DNA of 64,000 bases, taken from positions 65,322 to 129,321 of the forward strand of contig NZ_JAYRCK010000013.1 of NCBI RefSeq assembly GCF_036409475.1, read 5' to 3'. The stretch comes from Scandinavium sp036409475 (lineage in GTDB: Bacteria; Pseudomonadota; Gammaproteobacteria; Enterobacterales; Enterobacteriaceae). Below, in pieces: positions 55,074 to 63,998 of this stretch (its first letter is position 1; the number at the start of each line of letters is the position of its first letter). The notes beneath the pieces are model-generated. The model had not been told where the DNA came from. It saw nothing but the letters and a program-made list of their open reading frames with translations, and made no database searches. The position numbers and the translations under genes were made by a program.

Positions 55074-58000
55074 ATGTCCAGATTCTTTATTCAACGCCCC
55101 ATTTTCGCATGGGTTTTGGCAATCATTATGATGATGGCCGGTGCTCTTGCGATTCTGCAATTGCCTGTCGCACAATACCCGACGATAGCCCCACCTGCCG
55201 TGGCTATCTCAGCGACCTATCCCGGTGCGGATGCACAAACTGTGCAGGATACGGTGACTCAGGTTATCGAACAGAACATGAACGGCATCGATAACCTGAT
55301 GTATATGTCCTCCACCAGCGATTCAGCGGGCGGCGTCACGATAACTCTGACGTTCCAGTCGGGGACCGACCCAGACATTGCCCAGGTGCAGGCGCAAAAC
55401 AAGCTTCAGCTCGCCACACCTTTACTGCCGCAGGAAGTTCAGCAGCAGGGAATCAGCGTGAAGAAATCCAGCAGCAGCTATTTGCTGGTCGCAGGGTTTG
55501 TCACTGATAACAAGGCCATGACCCAGGATGATATTTCCGATTATGTGGCTTCGAATCTTAAAGATGCCATTAGTCGGCTTAACGGTGTGGGAGACACCCA
55601 ACTGTTTGGTGCTCAGTACGCAATGCGTATCTGGCTTAATGACAATCTGCTCAACAAATATCAGATGACGCCAGTCGATGTCATTAATCAGTTGAAAGTG
55701 CAGAACAACCAAATTGCCGCCGGGCAACTCGGCGGTGCGCCATCGCTTCCCAACCAACAGCTTAACGCCTCAATCATTGCCCAGACGCGACTCAAAGATC
55801 CGCAAGAATTCGGCAACGTCACATTAAGAGTCAATCAGGACGGCTCAAGAGTGCACTTAAGAGATGTCGCCCGAATCGAGCTGGGCGGCGAAAACTACAA
55901 CATGATGACGAGGATCAACGGCCAGCCTGCAACAGGCCTTGGTATTAAACTCGCCACCGGCGCTAACGCACTGGACACCGCTGAAGCGATCAAAACCAAG
56001 CTCGCGGAACTGCAGGTGTTTTTCCCTGCGGGCATGAAAGTCGTCTACCCCTATGACACCACGCCTTTTGTGAAGATTTCTATTCACGAAGTAGTAAAAA
56101 CCCTGTTTGAAGCCATCGTACTGGTCTTCCTGGTGATGTATCTGTTCCTGCAAAGCCTGCGCGCAACGCTTATCCCAACCATCGCTGTGCCTGTCGTCTT
56201 ACTGGGGACATTCGCGGTGCTGGCGGCTTTCGGCTACTCCATCAACACATTGACGATGTTTGGCATGGTACTGGCGATTGGCCTGTTAGTGGATGATGCC
56301 ATCGTTGTGGTCGAAAACGTTGAACGCGTGATGGCAGAAGACAAGCTTTCCCCGAAAGAAGCCACCGAGAAATCGATGGATCAAATTCAGGGCGCGCTGG
56401 TAGGGATCGCCATGGTGCTTTCAGCGGTCTTTATTCCGATGGCATTTTTCGGCGGTTCAACTGGCGCCATCTACCGGCAATTCTCCATTACCATTGTGTC
56501 GTCCATGGCTCTGTCAGTGCTGGTCGCTCTGATCCTGACGCCAGCCCTCTGTGCCACGTTGTTAAAAGCGAACGCCGAAGAGGCGCATCAACCCAAAAGT
56601 GGCTTTTTGGGCTGGTTTAATACCAAATTTGACCAAAGCGTTAATCACTACACGGGCAGCATCAGCAAGATTTTGCGCGGCACTGGCCGCTATTTAATTC
56701 TCTACGTGATCATCGTTGCAGGCATGGCACTTTTGTTCCTCCGTCTGCCTACCTCCTTCCTGCCAGAAGAAGACCAGGGCGTCTTTATGACCATGGTTCA
56801 GCTTCCTGCAGGGGCGACGCAACAACGCACTGAGAAAGTGCTCGAAACGCTCACACAGCATTATCTGGAAAACGAGAAAGATAACGTTGCCAGCGTCTTT
56901 ACCGTTAACGGCTTCAGCTTCAGTGGTCAGGGCCAAAACTCGGGGATGGCGTTTATCAGCCTTAAACCTTGGGATGAACGTAAAGGGGAAGAGAATTCGG
57001 CGGAGGCCGTTATCAAACGAGCCACTGTCGCCTTTAGTCAGATTAAAGATGCCATCGTGGTGCCTTTTAACCTGCCGGCCATTATCGAGCTGGGCACCGC
57101 GACTGGTTTTGACTTTGAGCTTACCGATCAGGCAGGGCTCGGACATACCGGTTTAACTCAGGCTCGTAATCAGCTTCTTGGCATGGTGAAAGAGCATCCG
57201 GACATGTTTGTTCGCGTCAGGCCAAACGGCCTGGAAGATACACCCCAGTACAAACTGGACGTCGATCAGGAAAAAGCGCAGGCGCTTGGCGTGTCATTAT
57301 CAGACATTAACCAGACAATCTCGGCTTCTCTCGGTGGGAGTTACGTTAACGACTTTATCGATCGCGGCCGTGTGAAAAAGGTTTACGTTCAGTCCGATGC
57401 CCCATTCCGTATGCTGCCAAATGACATCAACAGCCTGTATGTCCGTAGCGCAAACGGCGAGATGGTTCCCTTCTCCGCTTTCACAACGGCGCGCTGGGTT
57501 TATGGTTCTCCTCGTCTGGAACGCTATAACGGCTTGCCTTCGATAGAAATCATCGGTGAAGCGGCTCCCGGCAAAAGTACCGGGGAGGCCATGGCCTTAC
57601 TGGAAGAGATCGCTGGCAAACTACCGACGGGCATCGGCTATGACTGGACGGGCATGTCCTATCAGGAAAGGCTTTCAGGCAACCAGGCACCCGCACTTTA
57701 TGCTATCTCGTTGATCGTGGTTTTCCTTTGCCTTGCTGCGCTGTATGAAAGCTGGTCGATACCGTTCTCCGTCATGCTGGTTGTGCCATTGGGTGTTGTG
57801 GGCGCATTGCTTGCTGCTTCTTTGCGTGGGATGAACAACGACGTGTACTTCCAGGTTGGGCTGCTGACCACCATTGGTCTATCAGCGAAAAACGCCATCC
57901 TGATAGTCGAGTTTGCTAAAGACCTGATGGACAAAGAAGGCAAAGGCGTGATTGAAGCCACACTCGAAGCATCGCGTATGCGATTGCGCCCAATCCTCAT

Positions 58001-58187
58001 GACTTCACTGGCGTTTATCCTTGGCGTTATGCCTCTGGTTATCAGCAATGGTGCGGGGAGTGGGGCTCAAAACGCAGTAGGCACGGGTGTGATGGGCGGC
58101 ATGCTAACGGCAACGTTGCTCGCTATCTTCTTTGTGCCTGTCTTTTTTGTCGTCGTCCGAAGACGATTTAGTGGCTCGAAAGGATAA
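55074..58187 (+). CDS. acrF: RND multidrug efflux pump AcrF
   Basis: 1037-aa inner-membrane trimeric pump with 12 membrane helices and two large periplasmic loops. The proton relay Asp pair lies in GLLVDDAIVVVENVER (helix 4). It starts 12 nt after acrE. Its terminator is the target of repeat copy C. Confidence 0.95.
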   Translation: MSRFFIQRPIFAWVLAIIMMMAGALAILQLPVAQYPTIAPPAVAISATYPGADAQTVQDTVTQVIEQNMNGIDNLMYMSSTSDSAGGVTITLTFQSGTDPDIAQVQAQNKLQLATPLLPQEVQQQGISVKKSSSSYLLVAGFVTDNKAMTQDDISDYVASNLKDAISRLNGVGDTQLFGAQYAMRIWLNDNLLNKYQMTPVDVINQLKVQNNQIAAGQLGGAPSLPNQQLNASIIAQTRLKDPQEFGNVTLRVNQDGSRVHLRDVARIELGGENYNMMTRINGQPATGLGIKLATGANALDTAEAIKTKLAELQVFFPAGMKVVYPYDTTPFVKISIHEVVKTLFEAIVLVFLVMYLFLQSLRATLIPTIAVPVVLLGTFAVLAAFGYSINTLTMFGMVLAIGLLVDDAIVVVENVERVMAEDKLSPKEATEKSMDQIQGALVGIAMVLSAVFIPMAFFGGSTGAIYRQFSITIVSSMALSVLVALILTPALCATLLKANAEEAHQPKSGFLGWFNTKFDQSVNHYTGSISKILRGTGRYLILYVIIVAGMALLFLRLPTSFLPEEDQGVFMTMVQLPAGATQQRTEKVLETLTQHYLENEKDNVASVFTVNGFSFSGQGQNSGMAFISLKPWDERKGEENSAEAVIKRATVAFSQIKDAIVVPFNLPAIIELGTATGFDFELTDQAGLGHTGLTQARNQLLGMVKEHPDMFVRVRPNGLEDTPQYKLDVDQEKAQALGVSLSDINQTISASLGGSYVNDFIDRGRVKKVYVQSDAPFRMLPNDINSLYVRSANGEMVPFSAFTTARWVYGSPRLERYNGLPSIEIIGEAAPGKSTGEAMALLEEIAGKLPTGIGYDWTGMSYQERLSGNQAPALYAISLIVVFLCLAALYESWSIPFSVMLVVPLGVVGALLAASLRGMNNDVYFQVGLLTTIGLSAKNAILIVEFAKDLMDKEGKGVIEATLEASRMRLRPILMTSLAFILGVMPLVISNGAGSGAQNAVGTGVMGGMLTATLLAIFFVPVFFVVVRRRFSGSKG

Positions 58188-58196
58188 CTTATCTAA

Positions 58197-58374
58197 AAGG
58201 CGCTTAACGCGCCTTCAGACTGCTGACAAAGAAGGAAAAAGCGTGGTTTTTCCTTCTTGTGGTTATCAGCCGAAAATCAATAAATTGATTTTCCTTGTTT
58301 TTTTATTCGGTACCCTATGACAGATCTCATTCGTTAGAGGTTTGTCATCACTCTCAAGGCGCTTAACGCGCCTT
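58197..58374 (+). mobile_element. terminator-inserted structured repeat, copy C (acrF 3' end)
   Basis: A 140-bp core (58216-58355) lies between two identical 19-nt hairpins AAGGCGCTTAACGCGCCTT (58197-58215 and 58356-58374). The second hairpin is followed by the U-tract TTTTCTTTT; the first is not. The core opens CAGACTGCTGACAAAG and closes GTTTGTCATCACTCTC. Relative to copies A and B it has many substitutions and a 1-nt deletion in the 15-bp stem-loop, so it is an older or different variant. Confidence 0.8.
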
Positions 58375-58602
58375 TTTTCTTTTAGCTGGTTTTTTAAGCT
58401 TATCACTTAATCACTGAATGGAATTTTATTCTGCATATTTTCTACATAATTAGCGGGATATTTTCCAAAACCTCCACAATGTTTACAGTTCAAATAAATT
58501 GAGATTATTTGCACCTCTGTGGATATACGCCTCGGTGATAAAATAGTCGCAATTCCGCAAAGCATCAGGTTCATTACTGCGGCGTGATATCGAGGTAATA
58601 TG
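58375..58602. other. acrF-yhdV intergenic region
   Basis: AT-rich and gene-free. It should hold the yhdV promoter; no convincing -35/-10 pair was recognised by eye. Confidence 0.4.
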
Positions 58603-58824
58603 ATGAAAAGATTGATTTCAGTTGCATTGCTGACCGCTCTGCTTGCAGGCTGCGCACATGATTCACCTTGCGTACCGGTTTATGACGATCAGGGGCGGCT
58701 GGTTCATACCAATACCTGTGTGAAAGGCACGACTCAGGATAACTGGGAAACGGCGGGCGCCATCGCCGGTGGTGCAGCAGCACTGGCCGGGCTAACATTG
58801 GGTATCGTCGCCTTAACCAAATAG
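58603..58824 (+). CDS. yhdV: small lipoprotein YhdV
   Basis: 73 aa from ATG 58603 (a preceding ATG at 58600 is also possible) behind GAGG. The signal peptide ends in the lipobox LLAGC with Cys17. The C-terminal part is a glycine/alanine-rich hydrophobic segment (AGAIAGGAAALAGLTLGIVAL). It is nearly identical in my recall to E. coli YhdV; function unknown. Confidence 0.93.
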   Translation: MKRLISVALLTALLAGCAHDSPCVPVYDDQGRLVHTNTCVKGTTQDNWETAGAIAGGAAALAGLTLGIVALTK

Positions 58825-58832
58825 TTTCACCG

Positions 58833-58856
58833 AAGCGCGGGGCCTCCCGCGCTTTT
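58833..58856 (+). terminator. yhdV terminator
   Basis: A 9-bp stem AAGCGCGGG / CCCGCGCTT with loop gcct and a short T-run, 9 nt after the yhdV stop. Confidence 0.85.
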
Positions 58857-59108
58857 GCTTCAGCATGGTGCATCCGCTCCGAGAAACGTAAATAAATCGC
58901 GCTATCATCGTTCTTAAAAAGAATAATTCTGCTTTTTAAATCACCGTCGTCATCATGAAAACTTATTACTCACATCAATACTCGTGAGCGATTTCACACT
59001 AATTCCTTCATTCATTTTCACACCAATATTAACCGCCGAAACCATTTCCCCTTTTGCTCTCAATCCTGAAACTTTTTCGCTCTGATTTGTGGCACAGGTT
59101 TCAATTTT

Positions 59109-59123
59109 GCACCATCCCAGGGC
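59109..59123 (+). promoter_or_regulatory. NtrC-like binding site
   Basis: GCACC-N5-AGGGC is one mismatch from the NtrC consensus GCACY-N5-RGTGC. It is centred about 85 bp upstream of the -24 element, a normal enhancer distance. Single-site pattern match. Confidence 0.45.
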
Positions 59124-59196
59124 GCTTACTTTTTTCTTTCCTGACTACACTCACTTTATTGCGCCGCAGCGACCCATTCGCCGGTGGTTGCAATTC

Positions 59197-59212
59197 TGGC
59201 ATTCCCTTTGCT
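59197..59212 (+). promoter_or_regulatory. sigma-54 promoter of aapJQMP
   Basis: TGGCAT-N5-TTGCT, with the invariant GG and GC dinucleotides at -24/-12 and exact spacing. It predicts a transcript start near 59223, 83 nt before the aapJ ATG. The E. coli homologue yhdWXYZ is an NtrC-controlled operon, which supports the call. Confidence 0.75.
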
Positions 59213-59305
59213 TTAGAGGAAATGGCCATGGCCACAGACAGGTTTCGACGTTCTCCCGGACGTCATTATTTATAACGATAAATTTTTCGCCACACAGGAT
59301 GCTTT

Positions 59306-60331
59306 ATGAAAAAGATGATGATCGCCAGCCTCACTGCGGCGGGCGTACTGTTTGCACTCTCAACTCAGGCACATGCGGGTACCACTTTCGATGCCGTTAA
59401 AAAGAAAGGCTTTGTGCAATGCGGTATCAGTGATGGATTGCCGGGTTTCTCCTATGCAGATGCCGACGGTAAATTTACCGGTATTGATGTAGACGTTTGC
59501 CGTGGTGTGGCTGCTGCGGTGTTTGGTGATGCCAATAAAGTGAAATACACCCCGCTGACCGCGAAAGAACGTTTCACCGCGCTGCAATCGGGCGAAGTCG
59601 ACCTGTTATCACGTAATACCACCTGGACCTCTTCTCGCGATGCGGGCATGGGGCTTTCTTTCACTGGCGTGACTTATTACGACGGTATCGGCTTCCTGAC
59701 TCACGATAAAGCGGGTCTGAAAAGTGCAAAAGAACTTGATGGCGCGACTGTATGTATTCAGGCGGGAACAGATACTGAGCTGAACGTGGCGGACTACTTC
59801 AAAGCCAATAATATGAAGTACACCCCGGTAACCTTTGACCGCTCCGACGAATCAGCAAAAGCGCTCGAATCTGGTCGCTGCGATACGCTGGCGTCTGACC
59901 AGTCTCAGCTTTACGCCCTGCGCATCAAGCTGAGCAAACCGGGCGACTGGATTGTCCTGCCTGAAGTCATTTCTAAAGAACCTCTGGGCCCTGTTGTCCG
60001 TCGTGGCGATGACGAATGGTTCTCTATCGTTCGCTGGACATTGTTCGCCATGCTCAACGCCGAAGAAATGGGCATCAACTCGAAAAACGTCGATGAGAAA
60101 TTTGCGAATCCTTCAACCCCGGACATGTCACATCTGCTGGGCAAAGAGGGCGATTTTGGCAAAGACCTGAAGCTCGATAACAAGTGGGCCTACAACATCG
60201 TGAAACAAGTCGGCAACTACGCTGAAGTTTTCGATCGCAACGTCGGTGAAGGCAGCGCGCTGAAGATCAAACGTGGTCAGAACAACCTCTGGAACAACGG
60301 CGGAATTCAATACGCTCCGCCAGTTCGTTGA
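59306..60331 (+). CDS. aapJ: polar amino acid ABC transporter binding protein AapJ (YhdW)
   Basis: 341 aa, signal peptide cleaved near Ala24 (STQAHA). Type II periplasmic binding fold with GFVQCGISDGLPGFSYAD and LTAKERFTALQSGEVDLLSRNTTWT, as in AapJ/BztA. In E. coli K-12 the equivalent yhdW is annotated as a pseudogene; here the gene is intact. It is first in the operon and needed in molar excess. Confidence 0.94.
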   Translation: MKKMMIASLTAAGVLFALSTQAHAGTTFDAVKKKGFVQCGISDGLPGFSYADADGKFTGIDVDVCRGVAAAVFGDANKVKYTPLTAKERFTALQSGEVDLLSRNTTWTSSRDAGMGLSFTGVTYYDGIGFLTHDKAGLKSAKELDGATVCIQAGTDTELNVADYFKANNMKYTPVTFDRSDESAKALESGRCDTLASDQSQLYALRIKLSKPGDWIVLPEVISKEPLGPVVRRGDDEWFSIVRWTLFAMLNAEEMGINSKNVDEKFANPSTPDMSHLLGKEGDFGKDLKLDNKWAYNIVKQVGNYAEVFDRNVGEGSALKIKRGQNNLWNNGGIQYAPPVR

Positions 60332-60398
60332 TTGTTGAGCAGTAACGGGCATCGCTTCGGCGATGCCCTCTCCAGAGTCTGGTTATTGAGGTTTCACT

Positions 60399-61580
60399 AT
60401 GTCTCACCGCCGCCTGACCGTAAAAGGACAACTTTCCTTTTCCAACCCCACGGTTCGTGCCTGGCTATTTCAGATAATCGCAGTGGTGGCGGTTGCTGTA
60501 ATTGCTATCTATCTTATCCACAACACCATGACTAACCTGAACAACCGCGGCATCACGTCAGGATTTGCCTTTCTCGATCGCAGCGCCGGGTTCGGCATTG
60601 TTCAGCATCTGATTGATTATCAACAAGGAGACACGTACGGCCGCGTCTTTATCGTAGGGTTGCTGAACACTCTGCTGGTCTCGGCGCTCTGTATTGTTTT
60701 CGCCTCGGTCATCGGCTTTTTCCTTGGCCTTGCCCGCCTTTCAGAGAACTGGCTGCTGCGTAAGCTCTCCACGCTGTACATCGAAATTTTCCGCAACATC
60801 CCACCGCTGTTGCAGATCTTCTTCTGGTACTTCGCGGTTCTGCGTAATCTTCCCGGGCCACGCCAGGCGGTTAATGCCTTCGATCTTGTTTTTCTCAGCA
60901 ACCGTGGCTTGTACATTCCTGCCCCTCAATTAGGGGAAGGATTATTGGCCTTTGCCGGTGCGATTCTGCTCGCCGTCATGATTTCCGCAGGGCTTTACCG
61001 CTATAACAAAAACCTGCAAATCAAAACTGGGCAGATACGGAGAACCTGGCCTGTCGCGCTTGGACTGATTGTTTGTTTGCCGCTTCTGGCACACTGGATT
61101 TTCGGCGCAGCGATACACTGGGATGTCCCTGAACTGCGTGGATTTAACTTCCGCGGTGGTATGGCGCTGATCCCGGAACTGGCCGCGCTGACACTGGCAC
61201 TTTCCGTCTACACCTCTGCCTTTATCGCCGAAATCATCCGCGCAGGCATTCAGGCCGTACCTTATGGCCAGCATGAAGCGGCACGCTCTTTAGGCCTGCC
61301 AAACCCGGTCACATTACGCCAGGTCATCATTCCTCAGGCTCTGCGGGTGATCATTCCCCCCCTTACCAGCCAATACCTGAATATCGTCAAAAACTCGTCG
61401 CTCGCAGCGGCAATTGGCTATCCGGACATGGTGTCGCTCTTTGCCGGAACAGTATTGAATCAGACCGGTCAGGCTATTGAAACTATTGCGATAACCATGT
61501 CGGTGTACCTCATTATCAGCCTGACAATTTCGCTGCTGATGAACATCTATAACCGCCGAATGGCACTGATCGAGCGCTAA
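60399..61580 (+). CDS. aapQ: polar amino acid ABC transporter permease AapQ (YhdX)
   Basis: 393-aa His/Glu/Gln/Arg-type permease with about eight membrane helices and the EAA loop EAARSLGLPNPVTLRQVIIPQALRV split by the usual glycine. It forms a heterodimer with AapM. It contains a C7 run near 61347 within an otherwise normal frame. Confidence 0.94.
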   Translation: MSHRRLTVKGQLSFSNPTVRAWLFQIIAVVAVAVIAIYLIHNTMTNLNNRGITSGFAFLDRSAGFGIVQHLIDYQQGDTYGRVFIVGLLNTLLVSALCIVFASVIGFFLGLARLSENWLLRKLSTLYIEIFRNIPPLLQIFFWYFAVLRNLPGPRQAVNAFDLVFLSNRGLYIPAPQLGEGLLAFAGAILLAVMISAGLYRYNKNLQIKTGQIRRTWPVALGLIVCLPLLAHWIFGAAIHWDVPELRGFNFRGGMALIPELAALTLALSVYTSAFIAEIIRAGIQAVPYGQHEAARSLGLPNPVTLRQVIIPQALRVIIPPLTSQYLNIVKNSSLAAAIGYPDMVSLFAGTVLNQTGQAIETIAITMSVYLIISLTISLLMNIYNRRMALIER

Positions 61581-61589
61581 GGAGTCACG

Positions 61590-62693
61590 ATGACAAAAGC
61601 TCTTCTGTCACATCCTCCTCGCCCTGCCAGTGTCAGCTCAGGGCGGGCAATTAACTGGGTCCGCAAAAACCTGTTCTCAAGTTGGTCGAACACCCTATTG
61701 ACGCTGTTTTGCATCTGGGTGCTGTGGGAGGTCATCCCCCCTCTGATGAACTGGGCTTTCCTGCAGGCAAACTGGATAGGCACCACACGAGCTGACTGTA
61801 CAAAAGCCGGGGCCTGCTGGGTCTTCATTCACCAGCGTTTCGGGCAATTCATGTATGGCCTGTACCCTCACGATCAGCGCTGGCGGATAAACCTGGCATT
61901 AGTCATTGGTTTGTTCAGTATCGTGCCGATGTTCTGGAACGCAATGCCTCGCCGTGGACGCTATATTGCCTGCTGGGCAATTATCTATCCGATCGTGGTG
62001 TGGTTCCTGCTGTACGGCGGTTTTCTTGGGCTGGATCGTGTTGAAACCCGGCAGTGGGGTGGACTCACGCTGACGCTGATCATTGCCTCCGTTGGGATTG
62101 CTGGCGCATTGCCGCTCGGCATACTGCTCGCGCTAGGGCGCCGTTCGACGATGCCTGTTGTACGCATCCTGTCGGTTCTCTTTATCGAGTTCTGGCGCGG
62201 CGTTCCGCTTATTACCGTTTTGTTCATGTCATCGGTGATGCTGCCGTTGTTTATGGCAGAAGGCACCAGCATCGACAAGTTAATCAGAGCGCTGGTCGGG
62301 GTCATTCTGTTCCAGTCAGCCTATGTCGCGGAAGTGGTCCGCGGCGGTCTGCAGGCCTTGCCAAAAGGGCAGTATGAAGCCGCAGAATCTCTTGCCCTGG
62401 GATACTGGAAAACACAGGCACTGGTCATCCTGCCTCAGGCTCTGAAGCTGGTAATACCTGGGTTGGTTAACACTATTATCGCGCTCTTTAAGGATACCAG
62501 TCTGGTGATCATCATCGGTCTGTTTGATCTGTTCAGTAGCGTTCAACAGGCCACTGTCGATCCCGCATGGCTCGGCATGTCGACCGAGGGCTATGTCTTT
62601 GCCGCTCTGATCTACTGGATCTTCTGCTTTAGCATGTCGCGCTACAGCCAACATCTGGAAAAGCGCTTTAACACCGGGCGTACGCCGCATTGA
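61590..62693 (+). CDS. aapM: polar amino acid ABC transporter permease AapM (YhdY)
   Basis: 367-aa partner permease with the EAA loop EAAESLALGYWKTQALVILPQALK. It starts 9 nt after aapQ and ends 7 nt before aapP. Like AapM of Rhizobium, it has a large N-terminal extension with extra helices before the core permease domain. Confidence 0.94.
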   Translation: MTKALLSHPPRPASVSSGRAINWVRKNLFSSWSNTLLTLFCIWVLWEVIPPLMNWAFLQANWIGTTRADCTKAGACWVFIHQRFGQFMYGLYPHDQRWRINLALVIGLFSIVPMFWNAMPRRGRYIACWAIIYPIVVWFLLYGGFLGLDRVETRQWGGLTLTLIIASVGIAGALPLGILLALGRRSTMPVVRILSVLFIEFWRGVPLITVLFMSSVMLPLFMAEGTSIDKLIRALVGVILFQSAYVAEVVRGGLQALPKGQYEAAESLALGYWKTQALVILPQALKLVIPGLVNTIIALFKDTSLVIIIGLFDLFSSVQQATVDPAWLGMSTEGYVFAALIYWIFCFSMSRYSQHLEKRFNTGRTPH

Positions 62694-62700
62694 GGAAACT

Positions 62701-63459
62701 ATGAGTCAAACATTACTACAGCCGGCGGATGCGATGATTACGCTGGAAAATGTCAATAAATGGTACGGGCAGTTCCATGTGCTCAAAGACATCAACCTGA
62801 ATGTAAAACAAGGCGAGCGCATTGTGTTATGCGGGCCCTCGGGTTCAGGAAAATCAACAACCATACGCTGCATCAATCACCTGGAAGAACATCAACAGGG
62901 GCGGATCGTGGTCGATGGGATCGAGCTCAACGAAGATATCCGCAACATCGAGCGCGTACGTCAGGAAGTCGGGATGGTGTTCCAGCACTTTAACCTGTTC
63001 CCACATCTTACCGTTCTGCAAAACTGCACACTGGCACCGATATGGGTCAGAAAAATGCCGAAGAAAGAAGCGGAAGCACTGGCCATGCACTACCTCGAAC
63101 GAGTACGTATCGCGGAGCACGCACATAAGTTCCCAGGGCAGATTTCAGGTGGACAGCAGCAGCGTGTCGCCATCGCTCGTTCACTGTGTATGAAGCCTAA
63201 GATCATGTTATTCGATGAGCCAACCTCTGCGCTCGACCCGGAGATGGTTAAAGAAGTGCTGGATACCATGATCGGTCTGGCTCAATCCGGCATGACAATG
63301 CTGTGTGTGACTCATGAAATGGGCTTTGCCAGAACCGTCGCCGACAGAGTTATCTTCATGGATCGCGGGGAGATCGTGGAACAGGCACCACCGGATCAGT
63401 TCTTCGCCAACCCTAAATCTGAACGAACTCGTGCGTTTCTTTCTCAGGTTATCCACTAG
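62701..63459 (+). CDS. aapP: polar amino acid ABC transporter ATPase AapP (YhdZ)
   Basis: 252-aa ATPase: Walker A GPSGSGKST, signature SGGQQQRVA, Walker B IMLFDEPTSALDPE and switch His in VTHEMGFA. It energises uptake of glutamate, glutamine, aspartate and similar amino acids. Confidence 0.97.
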   Translation: MSQTLLQPADAMITLENVNKWYGQFHVLKDINLNVKQGERIVLCGPSGSGKSTTIRCINHLEEHQQGRIVVDGIELNEDIRNIERVRQEVGMVFQHFNLFPHLTVLQNCTLAPIWVRKMPKKEAEALAMHYLERVRIAEHAHKFPGQISGGQQQRVAIARSLCMKPKIMLFDEPTSALDPEMVKEVLDTMIGLAQSGMTMLCVTHEMGFARTVADRVIFMDRGEIVEQAPPDQFFANPKSERTRAFLSQVIH

Positions 63460-63465
63460 CTCATT

Positions 63466-63490
63466 GCCCGGTAGCGATACGCTACCGGGC
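63466..63490 (+). terminator. aapP terminator / REP-like palindrome
   Basis: A 10-bp perfect stem GCCCGGTAGC / GCTACCGGGC with loop gatac, followed by CTGCATTAGG. It resembles a GC-rich REP half unit and has no U-tract, so it may mainly stabilise the 3' end. Confidence 0.6.
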
Positions 63491-63509
63491 CTGCATTAGG
63501 TTCAATATT

Positions 63510-63549
63510 CAGATTTCAGATTTCAGATTTCAGATTTCAGATTTCAGAA
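63510..63549. repeat. 7-bp tandem repeat (CAGATTT)
   Basis: Five uninterrupted copies of CAGATTT (63510-63544) plus a partial sixth. It lies between the aapP stop and the rRNA operon terminator, where it is not expected to be translated. Copy number is likely variable between strains. Confidence 0.9.
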
Positions 63550-63554
63550 TGCAG

Positions 63555-63582
63555 AAAAGCCCAGTCATAGACTGGGCTTTTT
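63555..63582 (-). terminator. rRNA operon terminator
   Basis: An 11-bp stem AAAAGCCCAGT / ACTGGGCTTTT with loop catag. T-runs on both strands make it bidirectional; it ends the minus-strand rRNA operon 10 nt after the last 5S gene. Confidence 0.92.
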
Positions 63583-63591
63583 GCTTAATTG

Positions 63592-63711
63592 ATGTCTGGC
63601 AGTTCCCTACTCTCACATGGGGAGACCCCACACTACCATCGGCGCTACGGCGTTTCACTTCTGAGTTCGGCATGGGGTCAGGTGGGACCACCGCGCTTTT
63701 GCCGCCAGACA
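63592..63711 (-). rRNA. rrfF: 5S rRNA, distal copy
   Basis: 120 nt matching enteric 5S rRNA (GCGCGGTGGTCCCACCTGAC... internal box). It is the last gene of the operon after tRNA-Thr, as in E. coli rrnD (rrfD-thrV-rrfF). Helix I has a U-A pair at the second-closing positions where the proximal copy has C-G, and AAAA replaces AACA after GGC. Confidence 0.97.
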
Positions 63712-63748
63712 AATTCTTTTCTATCTGCCGAACTTTAACCTTTAAAAC

Positions 63749-63824
63749 TGGTGCTGATACCCAGAGTCGAACTGGGGACCTCACCCTTACCAAGGGTGCG
63801 CTCTACCAACTGAGCCATATCAGC
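63749..63824 (-). tRNA. thrV: tRNA-Thr (anticodon GGT)
   Basis: 76 nt with encoded CCA. The acceptor GCTGATA pairs with TATCAGC, the D arm is GCTCAGTTGGTAGAGC, the anticodon loop CTTGGTAAG carries GGT, and the T arm has GTTCGACTC. It lies between two 5S genes, the signature of rrnD. Confidence 0.98.
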
Positions 63825-63878
63825 ACACTTTATTTCTTGAACCATTCACAGCATTACTGTGACTGCGTTCTTAATTTG

Positions 63879-63998
63879 ATGCCTGGCAGTTCCCTACTCT
63901 CACATGGGGAGACCCCACACTACCATCGGCGCTACGGCGTTTCACTTCTGAGTTCGGCATGGGGTCAGGTGGGACCACCGCGCTGTTGCCGCCAGGCA
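63879..63998 (-). rRNA. rrfD: 5S rRNA, proximal copy
   Basis: 120 nt, canonical enteric 5S with UGCCUGGCGGC at the 5' end and GCCAGGCAU at the 3' end. Two bases remain before the window edge; the 23S gene should follow outside. Confidence 0.97.

Larger units (their letters stand above)
58857..59305 (+). promoter_or_regulatory. aapJQMP control region
   Basis: About 450 bp without a gene. It contains a sigma-54 type promoter at 59197-59212 and an NtrC-like site at 59109-59123. The part up to 59090 is AT-rich without features I can name. Confidence 0.6.

Noticed and set aside
63510..63549. CRISPR-like array at the 7-bp repeat
   Set aside because: Units are contiguous, without spacers, and far too short; no cas genes are present.
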